Assembly (NCBI RefSeq): GCF_026250525.1
Contig: NZ_CP111055.1
Location: 1-64,000, forward strand
Direction: 5' to 3'
DNA: 64,000 nt
From: Chondrinema litorale
Lineage (GTDB): Bacteria > Bacteroidota > Bacteroidia > Cytophagales > Flammeovirgaceae
Part shown: positions 25,814 through 35,400 of the stretch, piece by piece
Position numbering within the stretch: the first letter of the stretch is position 1
Layout: each line of letters begins with the position of its first letter
Notes under the pieces: generated by a model
Told to the model about the DNA's origin: nothing
Database searches by the model: none
The model's input: only the letters and a program-made list of their open reading frames with translations
Position numbers and translations under genes: made by a program

Positions 25814-27016
25814 TTATTCAGTTAATGATTTCCTTATAATAGACATATCATCAGCCATTCTCTCCATCGTTGTGGGCTTATATTGAGGCTTAAAAAAGTC
25901 TACAGTATTCACTGCTCCATCCATTAAAGATGTAGATTTCTGTTTAATTGATTCAGGGACTATCTTACCAACTAATCCAGCCAATTTACTACTGGCTTTT
26001 GATGTAGTTAATACTCCCATTGCACCAGTAGCAAAAGCACCAACAGCAGGTAAAGTACTTAATACAGTTTTACTTGCAGATTGTAACATACTAACTCCAC
26101 TTGCCTCTCTTCCAATAATTTTTGCAGCCAGTGAACCTATTGTTCCATATGTAATAATTGATAATAATGGGATCACCCAATCAGCTATTGAAGTATCAAT
26201 ACTAATACTAGTGCGAAATGAAATATACCCTAAGATCCAATCAACAATTAAGAAGATTACCGCCCATAAGCAAAGTGAAAGGTTCTCTTGTAACCAAGAG
26301 AGGATATTTCCTCTAAACATGGGCAAAATTGCAAATAATGCAACAAACTGTCCGATGATGATATCAAGGTAAAGCAATAGCTTAAAGATTAAACTGAATA
26401 AATATTCAATACCCTGCCTTAAGGTATTGATTAATGAAACAAGTCCATGATGAATTAATTCTGTAACATTTAATCCCTTAAAAAGGGATAACACACTATT
26501 ATCTTTTTCAAGTCCTAAAGCAACATCAACCTTTTTCTCAATATGACCAGACATTTTCTTTGTCATTTCTGCTTCATTCTTAACAATCCGAATCACTGAA
26601 ATTTTTGTTTGAACAGATGCGTTCCCCCAACTTTCAAGATTGTTTTCATTGAGATAATTATTATTTTTCATAATTTTCTCCCACTTAATCAATTCACTTG
26701 AGTACATATTTTTGATAACATCAACTTCTTGGAGCCTAGACTCTAATTCTGAGACAAACCAGATTGGAAGCAAACAAATAGTATTAAAAGAAAAAAATAC
26801 GGTTACTGGAAAAATCAATTTTCTAATAGCTGAAAAGAATATATCAGTGCCACTATAACTTAAATCCTGATTTTCCTTTTCAACCAGCTCAGTATATGCG
26901 TATATTACCACAGCAACTAAAATAAAAACTAGAGCGTATGGCATGAGATAAGACTTCAAAATACCTGTTACTTCTGCAAAAGCAGTAATATCTTCTTTAT
27001 CAAACATGTTCTTCAT
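25814..27016 (-). CDS. traJ: Conjugation protein TraJ (VirB6-like membrane protein)
   Basis: This 400-residue polytopic protein has hydrophobic segments near residues 23-45, 64-86, 205-240, 245-265 and 275-300, with a soluble C-terminal tail from about 320. This is the TraJ/TrbL-VirB6 arrangement of an inner-membrane pore component. Its start overlaps the traG stop by 17 bases. The tail (LMDGAVNTVDFFKPQY) has no known domain. Name follows topology plus conserved position between the ATPase and TraK; sequence identity to named TraJ proteins was not tested. Confidence 0.75.
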   Translation of the reverse strand: MKNMFDKEDITAFAEVTGILKSYLMPYALVFILVAVVIYAYTELVEKENQDLSYSGTDIFFSAIRKLIFPVTVFFSFNTICLLPIWFVSELESRLQEVDVIKNMYSSELIKWEKIMKNNNYLNENNLESWGNASVQTKISVIRIVKNEAEMTKKMSGHIEKKVDVALGLEKDNSVLSLFKGLNVTELIHHGLVSLINTLRQGIEYLFSLIFKLLLYLDIIIGQFVALFAILPMFRGNILSWLQENLSLCLWAVIFLIVDWILGYISFRTSISIDTSIADWVIPLLSIITYGTIGSLAAKIIGREASGVSMLQSASKTVLSTLPAVGAFATGAMGVLTTSKASSKLAGLVGKIVPESIKQKSTSLMDGAVNTVDFFKPQYKPTTMERMADDMSIIRKSLTE

Positions 27017-29513
27017 CTTTTATTTGCTCAATGGCATACTCCATATTTCCAGTTTCTTCGAAATATTTCATTATTTTCTTATTAATCCTTGCCATTCTTG
27101 TATCACTGTCTGTATTAAGAGCTAGATAATATTCTTTTGATAATTTTAATCGAAAATTGAATACAAAATCATTTATTTTCAACACTCCTTCTCTCCATTT
27201 ACCTGAGTTGTCTATAGCCTTAACTTTACGAATTGAAGCTTCTGTAAAACCTAAATAGCTTTTTAAATATTTAGTTGTAGCTTCTGTAAACTTTTGTTCT
27301 AAGACAATCACAGTATCTGTGTTTCCAGCAATTCTATTAGCTACACCAGTCTCATGTAACTTATCAAAAGTTTGATCTGCAAAACAAATTCCTGCATTGT
27401 GTTTTCTTGCAGTTTGGAACAAACCTGCTGTTACTTCTACCATAAAATCCTTTAGGATAAAAGTACCTTCATCAACTATAAAATATTTCAAAATACCGTT
27501 TAATCTAGCAGATTTAAATTTTGTATTCACAAGTTTTGAAATACATATAGCAACAATTCTAAATAGGAAAACATCTTCTTGAATTTTATCTAATTCAAAT
27601 ACTGTTAATTGATCATTAGTTATATCGAAGTTTTCTTTAGCATTAAAGAGTGTTTCGTAAATCCCCCCTTTGTAAAACTTTTTAAAAGCTATCAATACCT
27701 TCTCAAAAGGAAACTGATTCTTAATGCTATCAAAGCTTTGCTTATTACCTTTATTTGTAAATACTTCTTCACGAAATGATATTAAAAACTCATAAAATGA
27801 GTTGAAGTTTACAATCTTAATTTTTCCAGTATTTATCAAATGATAAAACTTTGATAGAATATCATCTATTAAAATGTCTTTTATTGTATTAATTTCTTCC
27901 TTTGTAAATCTATCATGTATTGCTGAAATCAATAATGGCACTAAAAAATCAAGTTCTTCTTTAGTGTAAATGAAATCGCCTTTTTCATCTTTACTCAGCA
28001 AAAATGGATTGAATGAAAGAGGACTTTCATTAGTATATCTATATAGTTTACCCCTTAAAAAACTAACCATTTTCTCAAAGCTATTACCTTTATCTAGTAA
28101 AATAATATGACCTCCAGTATTCCATAAATATCTAATAAAATATCCCATGAAATTAGATTTACCAGAACCTGTTTTGCCAAAAATCAACATGTTCAGATTA
28201 GTTTTTTTAACCTCAGTATTACCAAACATTGCTGATTTGTTTATCAAATCTATAAAAGTGGGTTTGCCAGTTTTTGTTGAAACAAGCATTCCTTTTGGAT
28301 TAAAAACCCCATTTGTTTCATAAGGAAAAAGACAACAAACTTGACCAAGCTTACCAAGTAATTGTCTAGGGAGTTCATACCCATTGCCTGCCATACATCC
28401 TAAATATGTACTCAAATTATTAAAGTTTTCTTCAATAGCTGGAAAATTAAGTCTATCAAATCCACGCTTAGCAAGTTCACTGGCTTTTACTAATCCATTT
28501 TCTGAATTAGCCATTACCATCACATTCAAAGCATAAGTCACAAAGTATTCTTGTGGATCATTTTCAACACTTTCAATAAACCCATTTACAAAGTGGTATT
28601 TTTCTCTATTATTATCAAACCGAGCACCTAAACTATTAAGATCTCTATTATGCTTTTTCAATTTATTACCAAACATTGCCTTATCATGAATCAAGAAAGA
28701 CAAATTAGTAATATGTTCACAGTTTAATCCCAAAGTTATTGGAGTAACAAATGATGCTGGTAGTGATAATTGTTTTTGCACTGGCGTTGTAAAGTCAGTT
28801 GTAAAATTTGGATAATCTATCTCTAATAAATCTGCATCTGGATTTTTATGCATGGATAAAAATGACAAATACTTCCCCCCTATTTGTAAACAAGTACCTC
28901 TATCTTGAATATTTCCGAAGTGTGGTTGTTCAAAAAAATGTAATGAGACATAGGCTTGCATATAACTTAGCAAAGCTGTCTCATCCATTAAAACTGCTTT
29001 TACTTGAACAGTTTCATTTAAAATTGTGGCAAATTGATTAACTATTTTTATTTTATCATTTACTTCTGGATAGTTAACATTAGTTGTTAGTTTTCTTTTA
29101 TCTATTCTCTTAAATCCTTCATCTCCATATATTACAAAGTCACTAATATGATATTTTTGCGGAAAAGAAATAAATAGAAAACAACGATGCTTAGTTTCAT
29201 AAGCTTGTTCATGCATACTTATAACTGATTGGTCTAGATAGTCCTGTCCATCAATAGTCAAATCGATTTTTTGTGGTTTGTATACATTTTGAAAATGGAT
29301 GCATGTACCTGCAGGTAAGTTCTTAAAGAAAAACTTCATTGGATTGATAATATAGGAAACTATTTGATCTTCTTCCATCTGAAAAATACCTGGAAAAAAT
29401 AGTTCTAACCCTATTGAAATATAGCCACTTTTTAATAGGCAAAACCGATTTCCTATTATATCGATAGGTTGGACTCTCTCGAAGTTTACACTATTACTTT
29501 TCTTCCAGAACAT
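27000..29513 (-). CDS. traG: Conjugation ATPase TraG (VirB4-like)
   Basis: An 837-residue cytoplasmic ATPase. The N-terminal half (about 1-420) is the VirB4-specific region. Walker A is GKTGSGKS at 446-453 in the context NMLIFGKTGSGKSNFMGYF, and Walker B is YFIVDEGTF with Asp681 and Glu682. The conserved LFPYETNGVFNPKG and GNTDTVIVLEQKF segments of Bacteroidota TraG are also present. It powers assembly of the mating channel and works with the VirB3-like protein encoded just upstream (20-base overlap). The length is normal for the family. Confidence 0.93.
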   Translation of the reverse strand: MFWKKSNSVNFERVQPIDIIGNRFCLLKSGYISIGLELFFPGIFQMEEDQIVSYIINPMKFFFKNLPAGTCIHFQNVYKPQKIDLTIDGQDYLDQSVISMHEQAYETKHRCFLFISFPQKYHISDFVIYGDEGFKRIDKRKLTTNVNYPEVNDKIKIVNQFATILNETVQVKAVLMDETALLSYMQAYVSLHFFEQPHFGNIQDRGTCLQIGGKYLSFLSMHKNPDADLLEIDYPNFTTDFTTPVQKQLSLPASFVTPITLGLNCEHITNLSFLIHDKAMFGNKLKKHNRDLNSLGARFDNNREKYHFVNGFIESVENDPQEYFVTYALNVMVMANSENGLVKASELAKRGFDRLNFPAIEENFNNLSTYLGCMAGNGYELPRQLLGKLGQVCCLFPYETNGVFNPKGMLVSTKTGKPTFIDLINKSAMFGNTEVKKTNLNMLIFGKTGSGKSNFMGYFIRYLWNTGGHIILLDKGNSFEKMVSFLRGKLYRYTNESPLSFNPFLLSKDEKGDFIYTKEELDFLVPLLISAIHDRFTKEEINTIKDILIDDILSKFYHLINTGKIKIVNFNSFYEFLISFREEVFTNKGNKQSFDSIKNQFPFEKVLIAFKKFYKGGIYETLFNAKENFDITNDQLTVFELDKIQEDVFLFRIVAICISKLVNTKFKSARLNGILKYFIVDEGTFILKDFMVEVTAGLFQTARKHNAGICFADQTFDKLHETGVANRIAGNTDTVIVLEQKFTEATTKYLKSYLGFTEASIRKVKAIDNSGKWREGVLKINDFVFNFRLKLSKEYYLALNTDSDTRMARINKKIMKYFEETGNMEYAIEQIKDEEHV

Positions 29514-29838
29514 TGTTTATAATTTTCTTTTCAAATAAATCAGGTTCTACTTCATAATTTATTATTCCTCCTGTCACAATATGTCTATAAACTGATGATA
29601 CCACCACTGGATCATTTTCATAAACTTTAATTGTGGCTAGAAAAAGCATAACTGGAAACCCCGTAAGAAATATAATATGCCCTAGTATTGATAATACATT
29701 ATCCCACTCAGTCATTAAAACAGTAGCTATTATAAGAATTCCAGATACATAAAATTGCAGCCAACATTTTCGTAATGGGACACCTTGAATTGTACCATGT
29801 AAAGTCAAATAAGAAGTAGACCTATAAACTTGAATCAT
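29494..29838 (-). CDS. Conjugation protein, VirB3-like (DUF4133/TraF type)
   Basis: This 114-residue protein has two adjacent membrane helices (about 29-45 and 48-68) and the VirB3-like surroundings: an N-terminal LTLHGTIQGVPLRKC segment and a post-membrane charged region (VYENDPVVVSSVYRHIV). VirB3-like proteins accompany the VirB4-like ATPase in the inner membrane. It overlaps the upstream gene by 4 bases and traG by 20. In Bacteroides elements the gene before traG is called traF, which this matches in place and topology; I leave the symbol empty because the sequence match is loose. Confidence 0.7.
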   Translation of the reverse strand: MIQVYRSTSYLTLHGTIQGVPLRKCWLQFYVSGILIIATVLMTEWDNVLSILGHIIFLTGFPVMLFLATIKVYENDPVVVSSVYRHIVTGGIINYEVEPDLFEKKIINNVLEEK

Positions 29839-30776
29839 ATTATACTGGCAATAACCAACTTTAGTAGCGTAAAAAACACAAGTAATTCAAATACAGATTT
29901 TATAAGGCCATAAATATTTGCCCAACCTTTCGCTCTTTGAACATATACTGCAACTGAAGCTATTACTGTGATAAATACCAAATTGAGATATTCAGATATT
30001 AATAAAAAAAACTGTTTATATGGTGATTGTTGAATTGCAGTATCAATAGTTTGACCGATAGAGGAGAAATATTTTTTACGTTGTTTCTTATCTAGTGACG
30101 CCTGAGCTAAAATAGTTGAACCTTCTACTTTTTTTATATAAGGTGGTAAGTTCATACTAACGACCTCATAACGCAAAGCAAAACCTTTTTTTAATGCATT
30201 AATTTTACTCTCTAGTTCCTGTAATTCTTTAATTACTTCTTCAAGGTTTGCATCACTTTCCTGCAACTTTTCTAACCTAGTTATTCTGTCAATTTCATCT
30301 TTTGTATCAGTTGCTGCTAAAAACATATCATTAGATGCATCTGTGAGATTTCTAATTTTCGACAATGAATAATTAAAATCACTAATTGTTTCCTCAGAAA
30401 GTTTTTCATTATCGAGTAACTCATCTAATGATTCTTGAGTCTGTTCAAACATTGTTTTACTTACATAAATTCTATTTTTCCATTCTTCATAAATCCTACT
30501 TGCCTTGATTACATCTCCCAATGTATTTTTCAATTCTTGAGAGTTTTTTAATATCTCATTCTGATGTGTTAATGCCTCAAGACTTCCTGTAATATCCCCT
30601 GACATAGCAGAAAGTACAACTTTAGTAGCAATAGAAGTTTGTCTTTCAATAGCTTGCATTTTGAGAGATGCTGAATTTAATGAGTTACCCACTACATCTA
30701 CCACTGCCATTTGTGCAAAAATTGGATGTAGCATAAAGCTGAACAGAAATAAAAATGAAAAATATTTCATAATCAA
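29835..30776 (-). CDS. Conjugation protein, VirB5/TraI-like coiled-coil protein
   Basis: This 313-residue protein has a signal peptide (ending FAQM, about residue 22), a mainly helical region with coiled-coil character (about 60-210, ELQELESKINALKKG) and two C-terminal membrane segments (about 253-272 and 290-310). Export plus a coiled coil plus a place between the pilin-like and VirB3-like genes suggests a VirB5/TrbJ-type pilus-tip or channel component, comparable to Bacteroides TraI-type proteins. It overlaps both neighbours by 4 bases. The name is an inference from context. Confidence 0.6.
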   Translation of the reverse strand: MIMKYFSFLFLFSFMLHPIFAQMAVVDVVGNSLNSASLKMQAIERQTSIATKVVLSAMSGDITGSLEALTHQNEILKNSQELKNTLGDVIKASRIYEEWKNRIYVSKTMFEQTQESLDELLDNEKLSEETISDFNYSLSKIRNLTDASNDMFLAATDTKDEIDRITRLEKLQESDANLEEVIKELQELESKINALKKGFALRYEVVSMNLPPYIKKVEGSTILAQASLDKKQRKKYFSSIGQTIDTAIQQSPYKQFFLLISEYLNLVFITVIASVAVYVQRAKGWANIYGLIKSVFELLVFFTLLKLVIASII

Positions 30777-31102
30777 CTTACTAATTGAATTGAAACAACT
30801 CTAATTAAAATATACCCACCTATTGCTCCTAACTTTGTCATTGCAAATGACAACAGATTAAAGCTTTGTCCATCTTCTGAATCTGATCTTTTTGATGCTC
30901 TCCAAGATATTACAGCCCATCCAGCAACTATCATAGCTAGTATAATATCCATATACCCAAAAAAAATCTCTAAACCCTCTTTAGTTGTAGACTTAGCATC
31001 TTTTTGAGATTGAGATAGTTTATCTAATATATCTTGTGCACTAAGCAAATTGCTAACTAGAAGTGCTAATAAAACAAAACTAATTTTATTTAACTTTTTC
31101 AT
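30773..31102 (-). CDS. traE: Conjugation pilin-like protein TraE (VirB2-like, DUF4134)
   Basis: This 109-residue protein has a signal peptide ending in LLSAQ, a short hydrophilic part and two hydrophobic segments (about 52-66 and 89-108) separated by a charged loop (RASKRSDSEDG). That layout matches VirB2-like pilins and the DUF4134 TraE of Bacteroides transposons. It is likely the pilus or channel subunit. It lies between the TraO-like gene (24 bases) and the VirB5-like gene (4-base overlap). Confidence 0.75.
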   Translation of the reverse strand: MKKLNKISFVLLALLVSNLLSAQDILDKLSQSQKDAKSTTKEGLEIFFGYMDIILAMIVAGWAVISWRASKRSDSEDGQSFNLLSFAMTKLGAIGGYILIRVVSIQLVS

Positions 31103-31126
31103 AAAAATGACTTATTTTAATGTAGT

Positions 31127-31717
31127 TTAAAAAACAATATATCTTAGACCTATACCCCAAAACCACCTACCATTATTTCTAATGTATTTCTGATCTATTG
31201 TTGAGATAACAGCTATCTTCTTTTGTATTACAAATTCAGTTTCTAATTGAATTACCCCTCCATAACTTAAGACCCCATCTAATTCATTTAATCTTGAATA
31301 CTCATCACGAACTATATTTAAACCCGAAGATAAATTAAGAAACAACTTTTGCTTGATCCCTAAAAGGTTTACAAAAGGTTGAACTTGAAAATAGTACCCA
31401 TTATAACTTACCGAAAATGGAGAACCAAATTCATAACCCCCTCCTATTTTAAATCCAATCCTATTTCTTATAAAGTGCTGATAATTTGCAATAAACATTT
31501 CTGTTCTTTCTCCAGAAAAATAAGTTACATCAAAACCTCTTGTCCCAATAGTATGAGCTATATCAAGATTGAAATCGCCATGATCACCTCTCCAATTTTT
31601 AATTCGCTTTTGTATTTTATTCTCATTAAACTTCACAGGTTTACGCCTTTGCCCATACAGAACAAGTGAGAATATCATAATTATAAAAAAACAAGGAAAG
31701 AAATATTGATACTTCAT
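31127..31717 (-). CDS. Conjugation outer-membrane protein, TraO-like
   Basis: This 196-residue protein has a hydrophobic N-terminus (export signal or anchor) and many alternating strands with aromatic residues, such as RIGFKIGGGYEFG, YYFQVQPFVNLLG and WFWGIGLRYIVF. The short barrel ends in a terminal Phe. This fits the TraO family of Bacteroidota, a small outer-membrane barrel coded near the tra genes. It is 12 bases downstream of the PKD lipoprotein gene. In known elements TraO usually lies after TraN, not before TraE, so the position differs. Moderate confidence in the barrel, lower in the name. Confidence 0.55.
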   Translation of the reverse strand: MKYQYFFPCFFIIMIFSLVLYGQRRKPVKFNENKIQKRIKNWRGDHGDFNLDIAHTIGTRGFDVTYFSGERTEMFIANYQHFIRNRIGFKIGGGYEFGSPFSVSYNGYYFQVQPFVNLLGIKQKLFLNLSSGLNIVRDEYSRLNELDGVLSYGGVIQLETEFVIQKKIAVISTIDQKYIRNNGRWFWGIGLRYIVF

Positions 31718-31729
31718 GGATGTATGCTT

Positions 31730-32422
31730 TTAAAAATTAACTTCAACAAGTTTTCTTATTTCTTCCCCCCAATCTCCATCATTATCCTGCACTTTTAACT
31801 TTATTTCATATTGTCCCGCATCTTGAAAGATAAATTCCACATAAGGTTTATCGGATTGAATTTGAATACCATCAATTTCGAATTGATACATTATTACTCT
31901 CCCTCCATATTCTGAATCCAAATCATAAGAACTTGAGCCATCAAACTCGTAATGACCTGACCTTATAGTTCCTTTTCTAGAAAAAGTAAATGAAGCAATT
32001 GGCAATAGGTTTTCAAATACCTTCAAATTCAACAATATACTAGAGCTTTCACCTAGGTCATCTATAGCAGTTATTTTCACTAAATTTTCACCTATCTTTT
32101 CTGGCCAATACGTCAGTTGAAATGTTTTATTTTCCAGTTTAACTACCTCAATCTTATTGTTTTCAGGTGTGAAATATTCAAGTTCAAAAGAATCGTTATC
32201 ATCTTCTACAACCACCTCGAATGTAAAACTTTGTTCAGCTGATTTTAATCCAATTTTTAAGCTATCAACCAAATAAGTGTATCTAACCCCACTCAAATTT
32301 TTAGTTTCACCATCAATTATAAAACCAATATCAGGAGGTAGATTTTCAACTAGCACTTCATTCCACCTATCTTCACAAGAATACAAGAGAAATAAGAGAC
32401 ATATTATTACAAACCGATTCAT
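31730..32422 (-). CDS. PKD-domain lipoprotein in tra operon
   Basis: The start is taken as the ATG at 32422, which overlaps the adhesin stop as ATGA; a frame extended 8 codons upstream would begin inside the adhesin gene. The protein has a lipoprotein signal (IICLLFLLYSC, Cys near residue 16), an Ig/cadherin-like domain (about 30-145) and a C-terminal PKD-like domain (about 145-230, FDGSSSYDLDSEYGGRV and KLKVQDNDGDWGEE). It is probably anchored on the outer membrane. Coupling to the T9SS adhesin suggests that it anchors or presents it. That role is inferred. Confidence 0.75.
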   Translation of the reverse strand: MNRFVIICLLFLLYSCEDRWNEVLVENLPPDIGFIIDGETKNLSGVRYTYLVDSLKIGLKSAEQSFTFEVVVEDDNDSFELEYFTPENNKIEVVKLENKTFQLTYWPEKIGENLVKITAIDDLGESSSILLNLKVFENLLPIASFTFSRKGTIRSGHYEFDGSSSYDLDSEYGGRVIMYQFEIDGIQIQSDKPYVEFIFQDAGQYEIKLKVQDNDGDWGEEIRKLVEVNF

Positions 32423-35400
32423 AGTTTCATCATTTTCAGGTTCCATGAATTGACTCTAATAATATATACTCCAGTACTTAGTGTAGAAGTATTAATAAAA
32501 ATTACATTGCCTTCTCGTCTAAAGAAATATGACTTAAGATGTTGTCTACCTAACAAGTCATAAATCTTTATATCAATATTTTTTTCTTCAGTCTCAACTC
32601 TTAATTCATTCTTAAATGGATTTGGTGATACAATAGCTTGATTATTTTGAGGGCTATTTATTAGACTTGTTATGATAGTATCAGCAATAGTGCTCGCTCC
32701 AACTATTATGGATTTCGAAAGTGTATCGATACAGTCATTACTTGAATTAGAAATAATCAAACTAACTTCATACTTCCCTTCAGTATAGTAAAATATTGCT
32801 GGCGATTTTAGTGATGATTCTTGTCCATCTCCAAAGCTCCAGTTATATCTATTACTTTCTTCATTAGGATCGAATAAATCAAATTCAACATATTCACCAG
32901 TATTAACCTGACTCTTACTACTTATTATGCTATCTGGAAAATCGTAAATTTCAACAATTGATAGAATAGGTGCTGACTCGCATCCTTTATAATCTACTCC
33001 TCTACAAGACAAGATGAAATTTTGTTTAGCAATAAATTCCAGCTCCAATCCGTCTCCAAGTAATTCTTTCGTATCTTCATTGTACCAATGATATGTTGTA
33101 TTGTTTCCATTTACAGTAGCATACACTTCTATCAACTCACCTTGACATGCTTCGATATTAGATTTAGAAATCCTAGGTGTTTCTGCATTACTTGTCGATA
33201 TTTCAATCTGTTTTTGATCTTCGTAAATACAGCCATTTATTTCTACAGAATAACTCAAACTATATGTACCTGTATTAAGCTGAGTAGGATCTAAAATATT
33301 ATTAATTATACCTTCACCCGTCCAAGTTCCATTTTCATAAGGAGAATATTCATTCAAATCAACAGGGAAACCATTCTCACAAATAATGATTACTTCATTA
33401 CCTAAATCAATATTATGCTCACCTATTCCCTCATTTATAGTAATTAATCTACTACCATAAGCTTTACAATCACCCTTATAGTAGGTATACTGTATTTCAT
33501 ATGAACCCTCATCCAGAACATCAGGTGTGAATAACGAATCGTTAAATACACCCGCACCTGAAAAAACTCCACCCTTTAAGTTTACATCTTGATTTAGATT
33601 ATAATTAGCACCCCATTTGCAAAGTGAAATATTACCTCCAATATCTATTGGTTCATCATCTATAACTACAGCACTTACTGTTGCAAATTCACTTTCACAA
33701 CCTTCTGGAGAAATCGCTTTAACTTGATAAGTAGTAGTATTATTTAATAAGGGAGTTTGATAGATAGTACCAACAAATAATAATTGCATTGAGGATGCAT
33801 ACCATTCATAAGTATAATTGGGGTTACTTACAACCGTTAATGTGGTTTTACCTGAACCACTACAAATATAGCCTTCAATCGTTTCTGGTGCTTCTGGCAC
33901 TTCATTAATATTAACTATTACTTTTACTCTTTCACTCTCACAACCTTGGCTCGATACAGTGGAAACGAAATAATTTCTTGATGTCGAAACATCGTTTTCA
34001 GTTAACTTACTGCCAGAATAAAAAGGTATTTCCGCTTCTAAACTTTCATACCAATTGTAAGTACTACCTGTTTGGCCACCATTTGCCAACAAGCTTATCG
34101 TGCTTATTCCACAGTAACTATAATTCTCTACAATAGGAGGACTGGGTAATGAATTAAATGTTATTTCAATAGATTGTTGTAGTCCTTCACAACCATCAAT
34201 TACTTGGCTGATAAAAAACCTAGTATATCCCGAAATAAAAGGAGAATAAGATACACCTTCATAAATATAATTATCTCTATCACTTTCAGTATAGAACCTA
34301 AATACAGCATTTTCTTTTCCAACTGGAGAAATTTCGATTTCACCTTCACCACATTTTTCTAAATCTTTCACTGATGGCAAACTTGGAGGTTCATTATAAG
34401 TAATTTTGATCTCGCTTTTATCACTTTCACAACCATCTATACTATATGTTGAATAATAATAAGTTTCATTTTTACTTACTTGACCCAATTTAAATACGTT
34501 CCCTTCAGCAACCTTAGTCCCATTTATATTGTACCAATAATAATTATCACCCAAGCCACCTATAGCTTCTAGTTCAACATATTCCAAACCACATGTACTA
34601 TATTCAATTCCTTTAGGTGCACTTGGAATTTCTAATATTTTTGCTGTTACTTTTACTCTTTCGCTTTCACAACTGAAACTACCCAAACCTGTGATATCTC
34701 TATTATTCACAGCTGCCACATAGAAGTCCGTTGTTTGAGTTAAGTAAATATTATATTCTTTTCCAGTATATATTATATCTCCACCTGAATCTGTAGTATA
34801 CCATCTAAAATCATCTCCATTATCACTAATAACTTGTATTTTAACTTCACCAGCACCACAAACTTCATTAGCTACAACTAAAGGATTTTCTGGTAAATTG
34901 TTTTTATAAATCTTTACTTCTTTCTTCTCACTTTCACAACCATTAATTACAGCTGAAACAAAATAACTTGCATCTTGAGTGATTACTGTTTTTGTTTCGT
35001 ATGTATCACCTAAACCTGACTCTTCATTTAATAGATTACCATTCATATCATACCAATTAAAATGAGTAACAGCACTAGGGTGATTTGCTGATAAAACTAC
35101 TATTTGAGCTTCACAAATTACTTGATCATCTGAATATGGTAAACTAGGTGGCGGAGTTAATTGTACATCAATTTTACCCATACTTTGACATTCTGGCAAA
35201 AGTGGATTAAAAGCTATTACCTGAAACTGCTTATTCTCTTGTAAAATACCTGTTGTATAATTACTACCATTTACTCCAACTAGTTTCTGGTTATTTTCAT
35301 ACCAATCGTATCGAAATGCAGAGTTGAAATTCTCTATTGTAATAGTTGTTTGTCCAGTCCCACAAATGTTGGTGTATGTAAGCTCTGGTATAACAGGATC